Part shown: one piece after another, positions 27,087-36,476 of the stretch
Position numbering within the stretch: position 1 is the stretch's first letter
Layout of the letters: every line of letters begins with the position of its first letter
NCBI GenBank assembly: GCA_016719565.1
Contig: JADJYU010000021.1
Coordinates: 8,650 to 72,649, forward strand
Source: Ignavibacteria bacterium
Lineage (GTDB): Bacteria; Bacteroidota; Ignavibacteria; Tepidaquicellales; Tepidaquicellaceae
Reading direction: 5' to 3'
Length of the DNA: 64,000 nucleotides
Made by a program: the position numbers and the translations under genes
Notes under the pieces: generated by a model
Told to the model about the DNA's origin: nothing
What the model saw: the letters and a program-made list of their open reading frames with translations, nothing else
Databases searched by the model: none

Positions 27087-28661
27087 TTAAACCGCTTTAT
27101 ATTCTCCCCACACTTCACGCAATGCATTTGAGATCTCACCGACTGTGGCGTAACTTTCGACGGCGGCGAGGATGAAGGGGAGGAGGTTTTCGGATTTTGA
27201 AGATTTTTCCTTGATGACTGTCAGTAATTCATTTACTTTTTTGTTGTCTCTTTTTTCTTTGAGTCTGTTAAGCTTTAACATCTGACGGACCCTTACGCTG
27301 TCGTCGACTTTAAAAATAATATGGTCTTCATTTAAATCTGTCATAAATTCGTTAACGCCGACCTCGATAATTTTTTTACTTTCGAGATCTTTCTGCAGGT
27401 GGTAGGAGTTATTCTCTATCTCGCTTTTCTGAAAATTAAATTCTATTGCTTTCGAAGCGCCGCCCATATCATCGATCTTATTGATATATTCCCACGCCTT
27501 CGCTTCTATCTGATCGGTAAAATATTCTATCATATAGGAACCTCCTAACGGATCCACTGAATCCGCGACTCCGCTTTCGTAAGCGATGATCTGCTGAGTC
27601 CTGAGAGCGGTCTGAACTGACTGTTCGGTCGGCAGCGCGATCGCCTCATCTTTTCCATTGGTGTGCAGGGACTGACATCCGCCCATTACAGCTGCAAGCG
27701 CCTGTATAGTAACGCGGACAATATTATTATCGATCTGTTTATCGGACAGAGTGGAGCCGCCTGTCTGCGCGTGAAATCTCAACTTCATACTGGCTTCGTC
27801 TTTTGCATTGAAGCGTTCCTTCATGATCTTCGCCCAGATCCTGCGCGCCGCTCGGAACTTAGCGACTTCCTCAATAAAATTATTATGTGAATTAAAAAAG
27901 AATGAGAGACGCTTTGCAAATTCATCGACATCGAGTCCGGATTCGATCGCAGACTTGACGTATTCAATTCCGTCCGAAAGCGTAAAGGCGACTTCCTGCA
28001 CTGCGCTGGAACCCGCTTCGCGGATATGATAGCCGCTGATGGAGATGGTATTCCATGAAGGAAGATTGACGCTGCACCATTTAAAAATATCCGTGATGAG
28101 CCGCATCGAATGCGAAGGGGGATAGATATAAGTGCCGCGCGCGATGTATTCTTTTAAAAGATCATTCTGTATAGTGCCGGATAGTTTTGTAAGGTCTGCA
28201 TTCTGTTTTTTTGCGATCGCCACATACATCATAAGAAGGATCGCTGCGGTGGAATTTATGGTCATTGACGTTGTGATATCAGCGAGAGTGATCCCATCGA
28301 AAAGCGTTTCCATGTCTTCAAGAGAATCTATTGCAACACCGGCTTTGCCGACTTCGCCTTCGCTCATCGGATCATCACTGTCATATCCTATCTGAGTCGG
28401 AAGATCGAATGCAACGGAAAGTCCAGTAGTACCTGACTGGATCAGGAATTTATATCTTTCGTTTGATTCCTCCGCGGTTGCAAATCCTGCATACTGACGC
28501 ATCGTCCAGAATCTGGATCTGTACATTGATTTATGCACTCCTCTTAAGAAAGGGAACTCACCGGGGTCTTCGAGTTTCACGGGTTCATTAAGATAAGAGG
28601 GTATCTCTATTCCGGAGTCGGTCTTATATTCTTCTTTTCTTGATTTAAATTTCTTTTCCAA
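27087..28661 (-). CDS. Acyl-CoA mutase, catalytic (TIM-barrel) subunit, methylmalonyl-CoA mutase family
   Basis: This 524-residue protein corresponds to the N-terminal substrate-binding part of B12-dependent acyl-CoA mutases. Visible family blocks are SMYRSRFWTMRQYAGFATAEE, SGTTGLSVAFDLPTQIGYDS, ISGYHIREAGSSAVQE, RFHAQTGGSTL and a late DPLGGSYMIE. It lacks the cobalamin-binding DxHxxG domain, as in the two-subunit enzymes where this domain is a separate protein, not encoded in this window. The reaction is rearrangement of the carbon skeleton of an acyl-CoA (methylmalonyl to succinyl, or isobutyryl and relatives). Which substrate applies cannot be settled here. It follows the lipoprotein gene at 28698 by 36 bases. 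Confidence 0.88.
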   Translation of the reverse strand: MEKKFKSRKEEYKTDSGIEIPSYLNEPVKLEDPGEFPFLRGVHKSMYRSRFWTMRQYAGFATAEESNERYKFLIQSGTTGLSVAFDLPTQIGYDSDDPMSEGEVGKAGVAIDSLEDMETLFDGITLADITTSMTINSTAAILLMMYVAIAKKQNADLTKLSGTIQNDLLKEYIARGTYIYPPSHSMRLITDIFKWCSVNLPSWNTISISGYHIREAGSSAVQEVAFTLSDGIEYVKSAIESGLDVDEFAKRLSFFFNSHNNFIEEVAKFRAARRIWAKIMKERFNAKDEASMKLRFHAQTGGSTLSDKQIDNNIVRVTIQALAAVMGGCQSLHTNGKDEAIALPTEQSVQTALRTQQIIAYESGVADSVDPLGGSYMIEYFTDQIEAKAWEYINKIDDMGGASKAIEFNFQKSEIENNSYHLQKDLESKKIIEVGVNEFMTDLNEDHIIFKVDDSVRVRQMLKLNRLKEKRDNKKVNELLTVIKEKSSKSENLLPFILAAVESYATVGEISNALREVWGEYKAV

Positions 28662-28697
28662 TTATGTTCAGCTTAAAATTAGTATTATAAAAATAAT

Positions 28698-29111
28698 TTA
28701 CTTTTGAAACTCGGGAGCTTTTTTTACAATGAGACTGTCGGAATATAAAAGATAGTAATTGCCGGATTCTTTTGATTTGAATCCTTTACCGTCAGTAACG
28801 ACAATTTCCCAGGAATCCTTTTCCCAGAAATTCGGCTTTTCTTTCAGAGTCAGAAGGAATGTCGAATCGTCGACTTTCTTTTTAGTGAAAGTGGTTTTAT
28901 GGAAGCGCGGCATTCTTTCGTCTTTCATTATGTAGAAAAGAGTGTCTTTGTCAAAGCCGGCTGTGAATTCGTAGACGCTGTCTTTGTAGAGGAAGACTTT
29001 GCCGTTTAGGTTGTCGAAGTTGTTTTTGCAGCCGGAAGAGAAGGCAAGTATTAGTATTAATATTGGTAAAAATTTTGCGAAGGATGGTACGTTTTGTAAT
29101 TTTGGTTTCAT
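28698..29111 (-). CDS. Small lipoprotein of unknown function
   Basis: This 137-residue protein has a lipoprotein signal (ILILILAFSSGC, cysteine 28). The mature part is about 110 residues, rich in beta-strand patterns (KVFLYKDSVYEF, FLLTLKEKP, YYLLYSDSLIV), with no further cysteine. It reads like a small beta-sandwich or lipocalin-like envelope protein. It lies just upstream of the mutase in the same direction. Nothing else links the two. Confidence 0.7.
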   Translation of the reverse strand: MKPKLQNVPSFAKFLPILILILAFSSGCKNNFDNLNGKVFLYKDSVYEFTAGFDKDTLFYIMKDERMPRFHKTTFTKKKVDDSTFLLTLKEKPNFWEKDSWEIVVTDGKGFKSKESGNYYLLYSDSLIVKKAPEFQK

Positions 29112-29142
29112 GTTATTTTATTAAAATTAAAAATGTGTTTCG

Positions 29143-29325
29143 TTGTTGATTGGATTCCCGCCGGGATCAGCATGTCCGAAAAAATTGAAATTACCTCAAA
29201 GGCTCGAAGGCTCAAAGATAAAAATTTTAAAAAAAAAGTATTCTTGAGTATGATGACAATTAAAAAAAGTATTAACTGCTAAATGTTTCTGATGATTGGA
29301 TTCCCGCCAGAAGCACGCGGGAATG
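29143..29325. repeat. Intergenic repeats: half of the gctcgaag palindrome and an attcccgc hairpin
   Basis: Positions 29194-29217 copy one arm of the palindrome found at 27019-27086, followed by the same A-rich spacer, but the second arm is missing. attcccgc (29300-29307) and gcgggaat (29317-29324) form a short hairpin, and a related half occurs near 29153. No gene is seen between 29112 and 29344. Confidence 0.5.
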
Positions 29326-29344
29326 ACAAAATTTAAAAATGAAA

Positions 29345-30070
29345 TTACATTACAATACCGCCATCTACGCATAGTGTTTGTCCTGTTATGTAATTCGAAT
29401 CATCTCCCGCTAAGAATTTAACTGCTTTGGCGATGTCGGTGCCGCTGCCGAATTTTTTTAGGGGGATCATGTTCATGTAGCTTTGTTTTACTTCGTCAGT
29501 GAGTTTGCCTGTCATTTCAGTTTCTATGAATCCCGGAGCGACGGCGTTTACGTTTATGTTTCTTGACGCGAGTTCCTTTGCGATGGATTTGGTGAATCCG
29601 ATCACACCGGCTTTTGACGCTGCGTAATTCGCCTGACCTGCATTACCTGTAATGCCGACAATGGAAGTAATGTTAATAATTTTTCCGTAACGTTTGCTCA
29701 TCATATTTCTTGTAACGGCTTTTGTCATATTGAATACGCCTTTGAGATTTGTGTCAATTACAGCATCCCAGTCCTCTTCACTCATCCGCATAAGGAGTCC
29801 GTCTTTTGTAATGCCGGCGTTATTTATAAGCACGTCAATCTTTTCGAATTCTTTTATAATATTCTCTGTCATTTCCTGAACTGACTTAAGATCTGACACA
29901 TCACATTTGAAATGTTTAATTCCCTTTGAATTAAAATATTCCTCATCGATCGCATTTCTGTAAGTCACAATTACTTTAGCGCCTTCTTCGGCAAAGGATT
30001 CCGCAATAAATTTTCCGATACCTCTTGAACCGCCTGTGATAAGAATTACTCTGTCTTTAAAATCCGCCAT
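29345..30070 (-). CDS. fabG: 3-oxoacyl-[acyl-carrier-protein] reductase
   Basis: This 241-residue SDR has TGGSRGIG (12-19), NNAG (83-86), catalytic Ser136, Tyr149 and Lys153, and the C-terminal YITGQTLCVDGGIVM that is characteristic of FabG. It performs the NADPH-dependent reduction of 3-oxoacyl-ACP in each round of fatty-acid elongation. It lies 18 bases downstream of the DUF3109 gene, which follows fabD, so the three form an operon. acpP and fabF, often next in such operons, are not present downstream. Confidence 0.93.
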   Translation of the reverse strand: MADFKDRVILITGGSRGIGKFIAESFAEEGAKVIVTYRNAIDEEYFNSKGIKHFKCDVSDLKSVQEMTENIIKEFEKIDVLINNAGITKDGLLMRMSEEDWDAVIDTNLKGVFNMTKAVTRNMMSKRYGKIINITSIVGITGNAGQANYAASKAGVIGFTKSIAKELASRNINVNAVAPGFIETEMTGKLTDEVKQSYMNMIPLKKFGSGTDIAKAVKFLAGDDSNYITGQTLCVDGGIVM

Positions 30071-30088
30071 TAATATATTTATAAAAAT

Positions 30089-30721
30089 TTATTTAAGAAT
30101 TTCGATCTGAATTTTCTTTTTGTAATTAGTATTGAAATGTTCGTAAAGAAATTTATATCCGTCTTCACCCATTATGAATTTAATTTCCTCAGTCATCGCT
30201 TCGAATACAGTCTGAGTAAAATTTTCCTCGTGGGCTCTTCCGCAGTAGTCAAGCCGGTCCGAATGATCGGAATCATAAGTCAGCACATTATCGACGATCG
30301 TAAGGGGATACATAATGCAGTACTTCGGCTTTATCTCCCACTTATGCATTCCGTTATTTACGGCTGTCACCTGAAGCGAGCAGTAACCGCGTTTATCTTT
30401 GAAGACGCACTGAGTAACTCCAAGACTGCTGATGTAGAGTTCGCTGCCAATGGCATAACCAGAAGGAAAGTCTTCATCAGGTTCGAGTTCTTTCTCAAAC
30501 CAAACGGAAGAGTCTCTCGGCTGAAACTCATCCATCTCATCTTTAATCTGTGTCTCATAATTCATAATAACTTTTTCGAAATCCCTGTCCATATAAACTC
30601 CCCAGTTGCAGCACTGTCCTCCGCAGATCCTCATATCACATCCGGGAACGAAACCCTGTGTAAAGATAACGGGGTCGATCTTTAAATCTTTGTACTCGAG
30701 GTAATTGATTTTTTCTTCCAT
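30089..30721 (-). CDS. DUF3109 family cysteine-rich protein
   Basis: This 210-residue protein has the cysteine cluster CDMRICGGQCCNWG (about residues 29-42) and later cysteines in CVFKDKRGYC and KYCIMYP. This matches the DUF3109 family of Bacteroidota, related to YkgJ-type CxxxCxxCC proteins thought to bind zinc or an iron-sulphur cluster. The start is directly next to the end of fabD, with no spacer, and fabG follows, so it is co-expressed with fatty-acid synthesis genes. Its biochemical role is not established. Confidence 0.82.
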   Translation of the reverse strand: MEEKINYLEYKDLKIDPVIFTQGFVPGCDMRICGGQCCNWGVYMDRDFEKVIMNYETQIKDEMDEFQPRDSSVWFEKELEPDEDFPSGYAIGSELYISSLGVTQCVFKDKRGYCSLQVTAVNNGMHKWEIKPKYCIMYPLTIVDNVLTYDSDHSDRLDYCGRAHEENFTQTVFEAMTEEIKFIMGEDGYKFLYEHFNTNYKKKIQIEILK

Positions 30722-31651
30722 TTATTGAATTAATTTTTTAATGTCTTCTGCCGAGCTGATATTGAATAGTTCAACATCAGGGTTAATTCTTTTAATAAGA
30801 CCAGTCAGTACTTTGCCTGAACCGATCTCATAAAACTTACTTACATTATGATCATTGACCATATTACCGATCAGTCCGTGCCATTTGACTGAAGCCATGA
30901 GCTGTCTGTAAAGAGCGTTTCTTATCAGCTCAACGTTTGAAACGGGAGAAGCTTCAATATTGGTAAATATGGGAATAACAGAGTCATTCATATGGGTCTG
31001 TTCGAGCGCGACTTTTAATTCTTCAGAAGAAGACTGCATGAGATCGGAATGAAAAGCTCCGCTTACCTGAAGCTCCTTTGCAAGTTTGCATTTGTAAGGT
31101 TCTTCTTTTGCAATTCTGATTGCGCGGCGGACTGCATCGACATCACCTGAGATCACTATCTGTCCCGGCGCGTTAAAATTCGCCGGCTCAACTATCTGAT
31201 CTTCTTTGGCTTTTTCACAGATCTCATTTACCTGTTCGTCGGTGAGACCAATAAGCGCCGCCATTGTACCGGGTCTTTTAAGACCGGAGACTTTCATAAG
31301 TTCGCCTCTCTTCTTTACAAGTCTGAGACCATTCTCAAAAGAAAAAGATCTCGCGTAAACGTGCGCAGTATATTCGCCGAGCGAATGTCCCGCTGCAGCA
31401 TCAGCAATGATACTTTCTCCGATAAGTTTTAATAAAATATAAGAATGTACAAATAGCGCGGGCTGAGTAATGTGAGTCTGCGTGAGAATTTCAGACGGAC
31501 CTTCAAATGAGATCCTGCTTAAAGGCATTTCCATGATCTCATCGGCATCGGCATAAATTTGTTTGGCAATATCAAAAGTATCATGCAGATCCTTACCCAT
31601 ACCGACTGCCTGCGATCCCTGTCCGGGAAAAACGAATGCGGTTTTACTCAT
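30722..31651 (-). CDS. fabD: Malonyl-CoA:ACP transacylase
   Basis: This 309-residue protein starts TAFVFPGQGSQ, with the nucleophile motif GHSLG (Ser90 at 88-92), Arg115 that binds the malonyl carboxylate (KKRG), and the catalytic His201 in GAFHSDLM. The length is standard. It loads malonyl groups on acyl carrier protein to supply fatty-acid elongation in the cytoplasm. It is the first gene of the fabD-DUF3109-fabG operon. The upstream region holds a long inverted repeat. Confidence 0.94.
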   Translation of the reverse strand: MSKTAFVFPGQGSQAVGMGKDLHDTFDIAKQIYADADEIMEMPLSRISFEGPSEILTQTHITQPALFVHSYILLKLIGESIIADAAAGHSLGEYTAHVYARSFSFENGLRLVKKRGELMKVSGLKRPGTMAALIGLTDEQVNEICEKAKEDQIVEPANFNAPGQIVISGDVDAVRRAIRIAKEEPYKCKLAKELQVSGAFHSDLMQSSSEELKVALEQTHMNDSVIPIFTNIEASPVSNVELIRNALYRQLMASVKWHGLIGNMVNDHNVSKFYEIGSGKVLTGLIKRINPDVELFNISSAEDIKKLIQ

Positions 31652-31728
31652 TCAGAAAATTAAGTGGTGGAATAAATTATTTTATTAAATTAATTATTTT
31701 AATGTGTTAAATCAATTTTTAAAGGATT

Positions 31729-32005
31729 CAATTAGGATTAAAGGATTTAAGGATTATAGGACTTGAATTAGGATTAAAGGATTATAGGATTTATTTTTGA
31801 ACCATGATTAAGGGATTGCAAGATTAGCATGATTCGATTTATTTATCTTGAAGTATAGAATTGTATTATTCAGATAAATCATGAAAACCGGAATATATTT
31901 ACTTAGAACAGAAGGAATCAGGATAATCCAGTCATCCTTTAATCATGGTTCAAAAATTAAACAATCCTAAAATCCTATAATCCTCTAATCCTAATATAAT
32001 TTTAA
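31729..32005. repeat. Long imperfect inverted repeat between divergent fabD and acs
   Basis: The left arm (about 31767-31815) reads attaggattaaaggattata, then ggatttatttttgaaccatg. The right arm (about 31937-31996) is its reverse complement with small gaps (aatcatggttcaaaaatt, then cctataatcctctaatccta). The inner part carries the dispersed element ends at 31799 and 31951. The tandem aggattaaaggatt-type units on the left side may have grown by slippage. The promoters of fabD and acs must lie at its edges. Confidence 0.65.
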
Positions 32006-32051
32006 TTATAAATCTATTTCACTAATTTACCTCAAATTAAAAAACTTTAAT

Positions 32052-34019
32052 ATGTCCGAGAAAAAGAAGAAGGAACAGAACATTACTTCTCTTTCAAGAG
32101 AAAACAGACTGTTTAAACCCGGTAAAAGTTTTTCTTCGAAAGCTTTTATAAAATCTTTTCAGCAGTATAAAAGAGCTTATGAAAAATCAATAAAGGATCC
32201 GGAGAAATTCTGGGCTAAGATAGCGGAGGAGCTGCACTGGTTTAAGCCGTGGAAGAAAGTTCTTAAATGGAAAGCGCCGCATGCACAGTGGTTCACGGGC
32301 GGGAAAATTAATTTAAGTTATAACTGTCTCGACAGACATCTTAATTCTCACAGAAAAAATAAAGTGGCTTTATTTTTTGAAGGTGAGCACGGTGATACTC
32401 AGACTCTTACTTACAATCAGCTCGCGGCGGAAGTAAGAAAATTTTCCAATGTATTAAAAAATCTCGGAATCAAGAAAGGCGACAGGATCTGCATTTATAT
32501 GCCGATGATACCGGAAGCGGTGGTTGCAATGCTTGCATGCGCCAGGATCGGGGCGGTGCATTCTGTTATATTCGGAGGTTTCTCGGCTCATGCGCTTGTG
32601 GACAGGATCACGGATGCTGAAGCTTCTCTTGTGATCACTGCTGACGGCGCGTTCAGAAGAGGGCAGATCGTTCATCTTAAAAATAATGTTGATGAAGCGC
32701 TGCCTGATTGTCCTTCAGTTAAAAATGTGATCGTTGTGAAAAGAGCGAACTGTGAAATTAAATGGAATGATTATTTTGATAAGTGGTATCATGATGAAAT
32801 GGCGGATGCGAGCGATGTTTGTTCACCGGAGAAATTGGATTCGGAACATCCTTTGTTTATACTTTATACAAGCGGAACAACAGGTAAGCCGAAAGGCATT
32901 CTGCACACTACGGGCGGGTATTCTGTACAGACATATATTACCACTAAATATGTATTTGACATAAAAGACGATGACATATTCTGGTGTACTGCTGATATCG
33001 GCTGGGTGACAGGACACAGTTACGTAGTCTATGGTCCGCTTCAAAACGGAGCAACTATTTTCCTTTATGAAGGCGCGCCGAATTTCCCGCATCCCGACAG
33101 GTTCTGGCAAATGATCGATAAATATAAAGTGTCAATATTCTATACTGCGCCAACGGCTATAAGGGCTTTTATAAAATGGGGAAATCACTGGGTGGATAAG
33201 TACAGTCTGAAGTCTCTCAGACTTCTCGGTACAGTAGGTGAGCCGATCAATCCCGAAGCATGGATGTGGTATAATAAGATGATCGGAAAAAATAAATGCC
33301 CGATCGTTGATACATGGTGGCAGACTGAAACAGGAGCGATAATGATCACGCCTCTTCCCGGAGCAACTCCGACAAAGCCGGGTTCAGGAACGCTGCCGTT
33401 CTTTGGTATTGAACCTGAAGTAGTTGATAAGAAAGGAAACAAGGTAGGTAAGGGAGAAGGAGGACTTCTTATAATTAAAAAGCCCTGGCCTTCAATGCTC
33501 AGAACGATTTATAAAGATGATGACAGATATAAGAAGCAGTACTGGAGTGAATTCCCGGGAATATATTTTACCGGTGACGGTGCGCGAAGGGACAAGGACG
33601 GATATTACTGGGTGATGGGAAGAGTGGATGATGTGCTGAAGGTCAGCGGTCACAGACTTGGTACTGCGGAAGTTGAGTCAGCTCTTGTCGCTCACTTAAA
33701 AGTAGCTGAAGCTGCTGTCGTAGGTAAACCTGATGAAGTAAAGGGTAATGCCATCTGCGCTTTTGTAACTCTTGAAGGAAGTCAGATCCCGTCAGATGAA
33801 TTAAAGACTGAACTTAAGGAATGGGTAGTAAAGGAAATCGGAGCGCTTGCGAGACCTGATGAGATCAGATTCACGGATACTCTTCCAAAGACAAGAAGCG
33901 GGAAGATCATGAGAAGACTGCTGCGTGAACTTGCACACAGCGGGGAAGTGAAGGGGGATGTTACTACTCTTGAGGATTATTCGGTGCTGGAGAAATTAAG
34001 AGCGGAAGAAGAGGAATAA
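32052..34019 (+). CDS. acs: Acetyl-CoA synthetase (AMP-forming)
   Basis: This 655-residue member of the ANL superfamily has YTSGTTGKPKG at 272-282, the WWQTETG motif around residue 420, the hinge region GYYWVMGRVDDVLKVSGHR, and the C-terminal PKTRSGKIMRR with Lys618, the residue acetylated by Pat-type enzymes in relatives. The extended N-terminus and length fit acetyl-CoA (or propionyl-CoA) synthetases. It activates acetate with ATP to acetyl-CoA. It is probably monocistronic. A GNAT acetyltransferase gene lies downstream, but there is no evidence that it acts on Lys618. Confidence 0.92.
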   Translation: MSEKKKKEQNITSLSRENRLFKPGKSFSSKAFIKSFQQYKRAYEKSIKDPEKFWAKIAEELHWFKPWKKVLKWKAPHAQWFTGGKINLSYNCLDRHLNSHRKNKVALFFEGEHGDTQTLTYNQLAAEVRKFSNVLKNLGIKKGDRICIYMPMIPEAVVAMLACARIGAVHSVIFGGFSAHALVDRITDAEASLVITADGAFRRGQIVHLKNNVDEALPDCPSVKNVIVVKRANCEIKWNDYFDKWYHDEMADASDVCSPEKLDSEHPLFILYTSGTTGKPKGILHTTGGYSVQTYITTKYVFDIKDDDIFWCTADIGWVTGHSYVVYGPLQNGATIFLYEGAPNFPHPDRFWQMIDKYKVSIFYTAPTAIRAFIKWGNHWVDKYSLKSLRLLGTVGEPINPEAWMWYNKMIGKNKCPIVDTWWQTETGAIMITPLPGATPTKPGSGTLPFFGIEPEVVDKKGNKVGKGEGGLLIIKKPWPSMLRTIYKDDDRYKKQYWSEFPGIYFTGDGARRDKDGYYWVMGRVDDVLKVSGHRLGTAEVESALVAHLKVAEAAVVGKPDEVKGNAICAFVTLEGSQIPSDELKTELKEWVVKEIGALARPDEIRFTDTLPKTRSGKIMRRLLRELAHSGEVKGDVTTLEDYSVLEKLRAEEEE

Positions 34020-34140
34020 TTATCAATGATCAATTTTCAATGATCAATGAACAATTATAAATGAAAAATGAAAAATGATAAATGTTAAATGAGAAATGTT
34101 AAATGAAAAATGAATTTATACCTCTGTATATTAAATTCTA
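34020..34140. repeat. Low-complexity aaatgaaaaatg / atcaatgatcaa tract
   Basis: Short related units (caatgatcaat, aaatgaaaaatg, aaatgttaaatg) are repeated imperfectly between acs and the GNAT gene. A comparable aattccttaattctgt tract lies at 34640-34705. Both look like slippage products and contain no gene. Confidence 0.55.
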
Positions 34141-34148
34141 ATAAATAG

Positions 34149-34577
34149 TTGGATAAACGTGAGCTGAAATATTTTGAGATGAGGAAAGGGCATTTTGGTT
34201 TGGTTAAGGAATTTTGGGAACGGACTGATGGGATTAAGCTGACGGTCGGGGATACTGAGGATGAATTTGGGAGTTATCTGAAAAGAAATAAAGGAATGAG
34301 TTTTATTTGTAAAGAGGGGAGAATGATCATCGGGACAATACTTTGCGGGCATGACGGGAGAAGGGGATTCATATATCATCTGGCGGTTGATAAAAATTAC
34401 AGGAATATGTCAATTGCTAAAACGTTGATTGGCAAGAGTATAAAAGTACTAAGATCACAAGGAATAAAAAGATGTATGCTGATGGCTGATAATATTAATG
34501 AGAGCGCTAAATCTTTCTGGACAAATATGAAGTGGAGAAAAAGAGATGACCTGCAGATGTTTTCAATTGATCTGTGA
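34149..34577 (+). CDS. GNAT family N-acetyltransferase
   Basis: This 142-residue protein uses TTG at 34149 as start (then GATAAACGT, DKR); no ATG fits the fold better. The acetyl-CoA site is in FIYHLAVDKNYRNMSIAKTL (about residues 75-95), a degenerate R/Q-x-x-G-x-A loop in which the first glycine is replaced. The C-terminus has ESAKSFWTNMKWRKR, the usual beta-6/beta-7 region. The substrate is unknown. The weak pyrophosphate loop lowers confidence in catalytic activity. Confidence 0.75.
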   Translation: MDKRELKYFEMRKGHFGLVKEFWERTDGIKLTVGDTEDEFGSYLKRNKGMSFICKEGRMIIGTILCGHDGRRGFIYHLAVDKNYRNMSIAKTLIGKSIKVLRSQGIKRCMLMADNINESAKSFWTNMKWRKRDDLQMFSIDL

Positions 34578-34706
34578 TGTGTGATTTAAAATAAACTTTG
34601 ATTATTGATCACTTAATTTTGATGATCACATAACTCCATAAATTCTAAATATTGTAACTCCATACATTCTGTTAATTCCTTAATTCCTTAATTCTGTAAA
34701 TTCTGT

Positions 34707-36380
34707 TCATTGTTTAAATTGCACTTCTTTCCATTCTTTAAAAAGATCTTTAACTTTATTTCGCTGATATTTCCCTGTGGAAGTTACAGGTATGAAATCT
34801 GAAAATACAACTACTTTAGGAGATTTAAAAAACGGCAGATGTTCACGGCATTTCAGAATAATTTCTTCCTTAAGTTTTTCTTTATCTGTATCTGAAGTAT
34901 CGTTATGATTTCCTTTAAGCATTATCAAAGCACCGACTTCCTCGCCGTACCAGTCATTGTCAAAGCCGACTGCAATTCCGGAATTCACACATTCTATTCC
35001 TGAAAGGACCTCATCTATTTCAAGCGGGGAAATATTAACTGCGCCTCTGATGATCAGTTCTTTTATTCTTCCGGTTATGAAAAAATACTTTCTTCCGTTT
35101 CTGTCTAATTTAAAAAAACCTTCATCGCCGCTTCTGAACCAACCGAATTCAAAAGTCTTATTATTCACTTCATCATTATTAAAATAATATTTCATGACAT
35201 TATGTCCGCGTATAACGATCTCGCCTTTTTCATTTTCCGGAAGAGGTTCACCTTTGTCATTCTGTATATCCATTTCATTGCAGTTTATCTGAATGCCGAT
35301 CGAGGGAAACCCGAATTCATTCTGCCATTTGATATGTTCGTCTGAGTGAAGATTTACCGGAATAAAACATGAGTAACAGGTAGTCTCCGAAAGTCCGTAG
35401 CCGTGAACAATTTTCAGTCCGAATCTTTTTTCAAAATTAGATGCGATCTCACAGGTCAGGGGACCTGCACCGCAGATCAAATGTGAGAAGTGTTTCAGGT
35501 CGTAATCCTTACTCTGATTTTCGGAATGGATCAGGAACTGCAGAAGTGTCGGAACCACACTTACTACTTTTACTTTTTCATCCTGAAGTAATTTCAGGAA
35601 CAGATCCGTATTGAATTTCTGATTCAGTATCATCTTTCCGCCGTAAAACATTGTTGTCATAATAGTAACGACAGTACCGTTCACATGATGGATCGGAAGT
35701 ACGCACATCATTACATCGTCATTGTGAAGTCCGTGCCATTCGGAAATTGCATAAGCATCAGCCATCAGATTATACTGTGTAAGGACAACTCCTTTGGGAT
35801 TGCCGGTTGTGCCCGATGTATAAACTATAAGACATTCAGCTTCTTTATCAAAATCAGAAAATTCATTTTCAAAAGTTTTTGAATACAGGTCATAATTAAA
35901 ATTGTCAAATGCAGTTAATGTAATTTGTTTTGCTGTTTCTGATTTGGAAAGTTTTTCGAGATACTGTTCACGCGTGAAAACTATTTTCGATTCGGAATCC
36001 TTCAGTATAAAATCCACCCTGTCAGATTCTTCACTTACATTAACCGGTACAATGATTACGCCGATAGTCCAGGCTGCAAAATATAATATTACTGTGTCAT
36101 AATGATTGTGTGAAAAGGTTGCGGCTCTGTCTCCTTTTTTGACTCCGCTCTTCAGAAGGAAATCGGCGAGCTGATATGTCTTTCGGATAAATTCCCTGTA
36201 AGTCAGACTCACCTTATACCCGCTGTCATCATAGTAAGTTATGTAAGTCATATCAGGTTTAAGAGAAAGTCTTTCCCGGATTATTTCCGCGATGTTCCTG
36301 TATTTTACCAGATAGTCCGTTGCAGAAAATTTATCAAAGTAATGAGCTTTGAGAATATTGTCGTGTGTGATTTTATCCAT
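34707..36380 (-). CDS. AMP-dependent acyl-CoA synthetase/ligase
   Basis: This 557-residue ANL-superfamily enzyme has the phosphate-binding loop YTSGTTGNPKG at 187-197, HGYGLSETT in the A5 region, FRSGDEGFFKLD with the ribose-binding aspartate, and a C-terminal VTSTGKYQRNKVKD containing the catalytic lysine. It would activate a carboxylic acid to an acyl-adenylate and then a CoA (or carrier-protein) thioester. It is distinct from acs: it is shorter and lacks the N-terminal extension. It lies divergently from the peptide-binding lipoprotein gene. The substrate cannot be assigned. Confidence 0.85.
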   Translation of the reverse strand: MDKITHDNILKAHYFDKFSATDYLVKYRNIAEIIRERLSLKPDMTYITYYDDSGYKVSLTYREFIRKTYQLADFLLKSGVKKGDRAATFSHNHYDTVILYFAAWTIGVIIVPVNVSEESDRVDFILKDSESKIVFTREQYLEKLSKSETAKQITLTAFDNFNYDLYSKTFENEFSDFDKEAECLIVYTSGTTGNPKGVVLTQYNLMADAYAISEWHGLHNDDVMMCVLPIHHVNGTVVTIMTTMFYGGKMILNQKFNTDLFLKLLQDEKVKVVSVVPTLLQFLIHSENQSKDYDLKHFSHLICGAGPLTCEIASNFEKRFGLKIVHGYGLSETTCYSCFIPVNLHSDEHIKWQNEFGFPSIGIQINCNEMDIQNDKGEPLPENEKGEIVIRGHNVMKYYFNNDEVNNKTFEFGWFRSGDEGFFKLDRNGRKYFFITGRIKELIIRGAVNISPLEIDEVLSGIECVNSGIAVGFDNDWYGEEVGALIMLKGNHNDTSDTDKEKLKEEIILKCREHLPFFKSPKVVVFSDFIPVTSTGKYQRNKVKDLFKEWKEVQFKQ

Positions 36381-36476
36381 CAGAAGTTTGAATGTTTATT
36401 AAAGTTTTATCTTACAATATTTTTTAAAACTTAAATTAATTATTTTACAACATTACAAAATACAAATTATCTTTAA

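Noticed and set aside
30137..30685. 182-codon plus-strand frame over the DUF3109 gene
   Set aside because: It is antisense to a gene with a clear cysteine signature and operon position.
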